From IMG/VR virus record IMGVR_UViG_3300044815_000010, positions 1-43,378 of that record: a DNA stretch of 43,378 nucleotides; one strand, written 5' to 3'. Below are positions 40,526-43,378 of the stretch, in pieces. The notes beneath the pieces were generated by a model. That model ran no database searches. It was not told where the DNA came from and worked only from the letters and a program-made list of their open reading frames with translations. The translations under genes and the position numbers were made by a program. The DNA is from a virus. The stretch's first letter is position 1, and each line of letters begins with the position of its first letter.

Positions 40526-40699
40526 ATGTGTGGCTTCAGTATTTTTCATAAGTGGTCAGATTGGTCCCAAGAAAAACGACCAGGCTACACCGTCTGGATC
40601 TTCAAAATAAAAGCCGATTTCTCACCAGCCATTTATGCCGTGCGAGTGTGCGAACGATGCAAGGAAAGCCAAGAGAAATTTGTTAGAGCCATTAGATAG
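40526..40699 (+). CDS. small zinc-type early protein (57 aa)
   Basis: I chose ATG 40526 with CGGAG upstream, about 38 bases after the predicted transcript start; the longer frame runs back through the promoter. The product has FSIFHKWSDW near the start and VCERCKESQEKF at the end. Small phage proteins of the type xxHKWSxW...RxCxxCGxxQ have this form. Function unknown. Confidence 0.55.
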   Translation: MCGFSIFHKWSDWSQEKRPGYTVWIFKIKADFSPAIYAVRVCERCKESQEKFVRAIR

Positions 40700-40709
40700 G
40701 AGAGAACCC

Positions 40710-40889
40710 ATGAACAACGTCCACCCACTTTTCCAGCAACTGCTGCGCCCGATCGCGCCGCATCACACGAGCTATGCCGCTGTTCATGTCGAGCCACCAA
40801 TCTGCAAAGGATGCGGGCGCGCCATGTTCAGCGGGTTAGTCGATCGCGATCTCTGCAAAGATTGCCAGCCAAAGGAAGCCAACGCATGA
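40710..40889 (+). CDS. small zinc-ribbon protein (59 aa)
   Basis: ATG 40710 follows AGGAGAG. The C-terminal half has two CxxC pairs (CKGC near 32-35 and CKDC near 50-53), a classic small zinc ribbon. The N-terminus is Pro/His-rich. It overlaps the exonuclease gene by ATGA, so it could be a cofactor of the recombination system, though no function is known. Confidence 0.6.
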   Translation: MNNVHPLFQQLLRPIAPHHTSYAAVHVEPPICKGCGRAMFSGLVDRDLCKDCQPKEANA

Positions 40890-41845
40890 CCGCACAAATC
40901 ATCCCCTTCACAACCGAATCCGAATGGCTTCAGCATCGACTCGCCGATGTCACCAGCACCGAGTCTGCTGCGCTGTTCGGCATGAGCCCGTACGTCACGC
41001 GGTTCGATTTGTGGCATCGCAAGAAAACCGGCATAGTGCCAGAGTTCGAGACAAACGAGCGCATGGAGTGCGGCAACTTCCTCGAACCCGGTATCGCAGC
41101 GATGATCGCCAGTCGCCACGGCTGGCAGATCCGACCGATGAAGGACTACCGCAGACTGCCCGGCGCCCGCATCGGTTCCAGCTTCGACTTCGAGATACTG
41201 AATCATCCGGACGGCTACGCGCATCTGGAAATCAAGAACGTCGATTATCACGCATACAAGGACGGCTGGCTGATCGACGAGGATGGCAGCATCGAAGCGC
41301 CAGTCCATATCGAACTGCAGGTGCAGCACCAGATGCTCGTATCCGGCTATCCGCGTGCATTCATCGGCGCGCTTGTCGGCGGCAACCAGGTGCTTGTCAT
41401 CGAGCGCGTTCGTGATGAACCCGTGATCGCCGCTATCTGGCACAAGATCGCCGAGTTCTGGCAATCGGTCGACGCCGGCATCGAGCCCGAGCCGATCATG
41501 CCAGAAGATGCGGCGGCCGTAATTTGGATGCATCAGCACGCCGAACCGGGCAAGGTTTTAGACGCGTCGGGTGATGAGAAAATAGCATCGATCGTGGCGA
41601 GATTGGCAGCAGCGAACAAGGCAAAGAAACTCGCCGAGGAAGATGCCGAAGTCGCAAAAGCCGAACTTCTGATGTCGATCGGCGATGCCGAGAAAGTTCT
41701 GCTGGCCGGTTATTCGATCAGCGCCGGATCGGTGCAGGACTCGGTGCCGACAGTGATCACTGCCGACATGGTTGGCACTACGTACGGCGGACGTAAGGGT
41801 TATCGGAACTGCCGACTTTATCCACGGAAGGAAGCTACGAAATGA
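40886..41845 (+). CDS. YqaJ-like phage recombination exonuclease
   Basis: The 319-residue protein (ATG 40886, overlapping the previous stop) has the lambda-exonuclease/YqaJ motifs: DVTSTESAALFGMSPY near the start, ECGNFLEPGIAAMI, GSSFDFEI, HLEIKNV (the metal-binding Asp/Glu...E-x-K) and ELQVQHQML. It is a 5'-3' exonuclease of double-strand DNA that leaves 3' single strands for the RecT-type protein four genes along. The last third, after about residue 215, is a helical extension. Confidence 0.92.
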   Translation: MTAQIIPFTTESEWLQHRLADVTSTESAALFGMSPYVTRFDLWHRKKTGIVPEFETNERMECGNFLEPGIAAMIASRHGWQIRPMKDYRRLPGARIGSSFDFEILNHPDGYAHLEIKNVDYHAYKDGWLIDEDGSIEAPVHIELQVQHQMLVSGYPRAFIGALVGGNQVLVIERVRDEPVIAAIWHKIAEFWQSVDAGIEPEPIMPEDAAAVIWMHQHAEPGKVLDASGDEKIASIVARLAAANKAKKLAEEDAEVAKAELLMSIGDAEKVLLAGYSISAGSVQDSVPTVITADMVGTTYGGRKGYRNCRLYPRKEATK

Positions 41846-42009
41846 ATACGATCTGGATATTAATTTTATTTTACGGCGACTCTCGCGGAGGCGTGACCGC
41901 TGCAGAGTTCTCTAACGAAAAGTCTTGCCGATCCGCGATCGTGTCCGCGCAAGTTGCTCCCTTGATTGCCACAGTCAAAGCAATCTGCGTACCCAAGGAA
42001 ATCAAATGA
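41842..42009 (+). CDS. small hypothetical protein (55 aa)
   Basis: ATG 41842 overlaps the exonuclease stop and TGA overlaps the next ATG. The product begins with a short hydrophobic run (NTIWILILFYGD), followed by a polar part with two cysteines (KSCRSAIV, KAICVPKE). It looks like a small secreted or periplasmic protein. Not recognised. Confidence 0.5.
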   Translation: MNTIWILILFYGDSRGGVTAAEFSNEKSCRSAIVSAQVAPLIATVKAICVPKEIK

Positions 42010-42206
42010 AACTCCCAGGAAGCAATACGATCGCCCTAAACGACGCGGCACTTATGGAGCTTATGCGGCGGTGCCTGCTGTGTGATGTTGAGGCCGGCAG
42101 CAGCGAAATTCGCGTCACCGCAGTTCGCCACACGTATAACGAAACGATTTTCACCGTCACAACTGATGCGGAAACCGCACCAACAACCATAAAGGAAGCA
42201 CCATGA
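42006..42206 (+). CDS. small hypothetical protein (66 aa)
   Basis: The frame from ATG 42006 is coupled at both ends. The 66-residue product has an N-terminal helical part (LNDAALMELMRRCLLCDVEA) and a beta-type, Thr-rich C-terminal part (VTAVRHTYNETIFTVTT). No family recognised. It sits between exonuclease and RecT and may assist them. Confidence 0.5.
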   Translation: MKLPGSNTIALNDAALMELMRRCLLCDVEAGSSEIRVTAVRHTYNETIFTVTTDAETAPTTIKEAP

Positions 42207-43027
42207 CACAAGTAACAGTAATCGACGAAGTACGCGGCGCACTCACCAAAATGACCCCGCAATTCAAAGCCGCCCTGCCCGCACACGTCAGCGTAGAGCG
42301 CTTCCAGCGCGTCGTGATGACCGCGATCCAGATGACACCTGCCCTGCTGAACGCAGACCGCCGTACGCTGTTCATGGCAGCCACACGGGCCGCGCAGATG
42401 GGCTTGCTGCCAGACGGACGCGAAGGCGCTATCGTCACGTTTGGCAAGGATGCGCAGTTCATGCCGATGGTTGCCGGCATCATGAAGCTCGTCAGAAATT
42501 CAGGCGAGATCAGCACCTGGTCCGTTCAGGCGGCGCACGCGAATGACGATTTCGAAGTAGTGTTCGGCGACGACGAGCGCATCACGCACAAGCGCGCCCT
42601 GAAAGATCGCGGTGCATTCATCGGCGCATATTCAATCGTCACCATGAAGGACGGCGAAAAGTCCCGCGAGTTCATGGACATTGACGAGATTGAAGCTATC
42701 CGCAAGCGCAGTCGATCCGGTAACGCCGGACCGTGGAAAACGGACTTTGAGCAGATGGCGCTGAAAACCGTGATCCGCCGCCATAGCAAACGCCTGCCGA
42801 TGTCGACTGACCTCGACGAGCTGCTACGTGCTGACGACGAACAGTTTCTACCGGCCGATCCAGAACCCGCACAGGCCGACGACACGACGAAGCCGAAGGG
42901 CCGCGCGTCTCGACTGGCTGCCGTGGCCGAGCAGGCGCCAGCACACGACGAGGATTGCGTGATCGATATGCAGCAGAATCCGCCGATCGACGATAGCCCG
43001 CGTGACGATAACGATTCACCGATCTGA
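42203..43027 (+). CDS. recT: RecT single-strand annealing protein
   Basis: The 274-residue product is a clear RecT family member: a helical start, FMAATRAAQMGLLPDGREGA, then FMPMVAGIMKLVRNSGEIST, the IGAYSIVTMKDGE segment and MALKTVIRRHSKRLP. RecT coats single strands and anneals homologous DNA. Together with the YqaJ exonuclease it forms a Red-like recombination pair. The acidic, Pro-rich tail (about 215-274) fits binding of host SSB or other partners. Confidence 0.94.
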   Translation: MTQVTVIDEVRGALTKMTPQFKAALPAHVSVERFQRVVMTAIQMTPALLNADRRTLFMAATRAAQMGLLPDGREGAIVTFGKDAQFMPMVAGIMKLVRNSGEISTWSVQAAHANDDFEVVFGDDERITHKRALKDRGAFIGAYSIVTMKDGEKSREFMDIDEIEAIRKRSRSGNAGPWKTDFEQMALKTVIRRHSKRLPMSTDLDELLRADDEQFLPADPEPAQADDTTKPKGRASRLAAVAEQAPAHDEDCVIDMQQNPPIDDSPRDDNDSPI

Positions 43028-43037
43028 AAGGCGCACC

Positions 43038-43250
43038 ATGACAACCGATAAAAAGCCAGATCCTGCCGAGCTGTTGACGCCACGCGAAGTCGCCGCGATC
43101 TTGAAAGTGACGGTCTACACGCTGGAAAACTGGCGCGGCCTGCGTACCGGGCCGAAGTACACGAAACTTGGCGAAGGAATTCGTGCGCCAGTCCGGTATC
43201 GGCGTAGTGATGTCGATAAATATTCTGGACAGAGCAGCGTCGCAGAATAA
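43038..43250 (+). CDS. excisionase-like HTH protein
   Basis: The 70-residue product (ATG 43038) has LLTPREVAAILKVTVYTLEN, WRGLRTGPKYTKLG and VRYRRSDVDKYSG, the MerR/AlpA-like winged-helix DNA-binding domain (HTH_17). In phages such proteins often act as excisionase or transcription regulators. It may direct excision with the integrase, or control copy B of the promoter just downstream. The end of the recT gene lies 11 bases upstream. Confidence 0.8.
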   Translation: MTTDKKPDPAELLTPREVAAILKVTVYTLENWRGLRTGPKYTKLGEGIRAPVRYRRSDVDKYSGQSSVAE

Positions 43251-43276
43251 CAACAATAATAAATAAGCGCAATTAA

Positions 43277-43324
43277 ACGTTGCGTTTATTTATATTGACC
43301 TGTATTGTTGCGGTTATCGCATCA
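43277..43324 (+). promoter_or_regulatory. early promoter element, copy B
   Basis: The second copy of the 48-base element: TTGCGT (43280-43285), 17-base spacer, TATTGT (43303-43308), and the identical downstream block GGTTATCGCATCA (43312-43324). It precedes the gene that starts at 43346 and so could drive the accessory genes at the left end of the window. Confidence 0.6.
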
Positions 43325-43345
43325 TGTTATCAACGAAAGGAACTT

Positions 43346-43378
43346 ATGAATGCGCATGAAATAGAGACTTGGGTAATA
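43346..43378 (+). CDS. start of an early gene cut by the window end
   Basis: AAAGGA precedes ATG 43346 and the frame reads MNAHEIETWVI to the last base. The ribosome-binding context (ACGAAAGGAAcTTATGAATGC) closely resembles that of the gene at 4417. The rest of the gene is outside the window; if the molecule is circular it may be the gene whose end lies at 2-256. Confidence 0.5.
   Translation, partial: MNAHEIETWVI

Noticed and set aside
1-43378. CRISPR array
   Set aside because: No series of regularly spaced 20-40-base repeats was seen; the TGTGCCA cluster is too short and irregular.
1-43378. tRNA genes or insertion sequences
   Set aside because: No cloverleaf-like sequence was noticed by eye and no transposase frame is present; the integrase is a phage tyrosine recombinase.

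Overview
The window looks like almost a whole genome of a temperate, short-tailed (podovirus-type) bacteriophage of about 43 kb, as a prophage, free phage or contig. No host housekeeping gene, rRNA or tRNA is visible at either end. Lysis genes (SAR-type endolysin, nested Rz/Rz1 spanins) point to a Gram-negative host. Capsid genes resembling Bordetella phage BPP-1 (Bbp16, Bbp17, Bbp19 types) suggest a betaproteobacterium (Burkholderiales); this host call is inference.

Layout. 2-5214 (+): a chain of small early/accessory genes, many coupled by ATGA or GTGA overlaps. It includes a PAPS-reductase-like PP-loop enzyme, an HNH nuclease, a Lar-like zinc protein lacking one cysteine, and a small gene interrupted by an ochre codon. 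5215-5341: gene-free, with two interleaved inverted repeats, a candidate attP or integrase control region. 5342-6346 (+): tyrosine integrase. 6343-10719 (-): end of the late operon (tail-spike-like protein, spanins, endolysin, holin candidates, tail-fibre partner, tail fibre). 10785-24027 (-): the virion injection and tail module in T7-like order, with a 1,994-residue polyvalent protein, an 888-residue lytic transglycosylase, a gp14-like protein, a gp13/GNAT-like protein and tail tubular proteins B and A. 24084-32794 (-): capsid and packaging genes. 32795-33047: AT-rich, rich in TGTGCCA repeats, a candidate origin. 33048-39316 (-): replication genes (Toprim/SF3 primase-helicase, VRR-NUC nuclease, SF2 helicase). 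39461-40408: immunity switch with divergent overlapping promoters, a Cro-like protein on (-) and a repressor on (+). 40450-43378 (+): recombination operon (YqaJ exonuclease, RecT annealing protein, excisionase-like HTH), flanked by two copies of a 48-bp promoter element.

How it works together. The switch region chooses between repressor and lytic expression. The two 48-bp elements probably drive the rightward early genes, which appear to continue from the right end of the window into its left end, as in a circular map. The leftward genes then replicate, package and build the particle and lyse the cell. The late operon overlaps the integrase tail-to-tail without a visible terminator, so late transcription would run antisense to the integrase.

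Most unusual points: the giant multi-domain ejected-protein candidate, the TGTGCCA cluster beside the primase, the duplicated promoter element, the apparently leaderless repressor transcript sharing a palindromic -35 with the opposing promoter, the interrupted gene at 3644, and a HicB-like protein inside the morphogenesis operon. Family assignments are from recognising motifs and gene order by eye; no database search was run.
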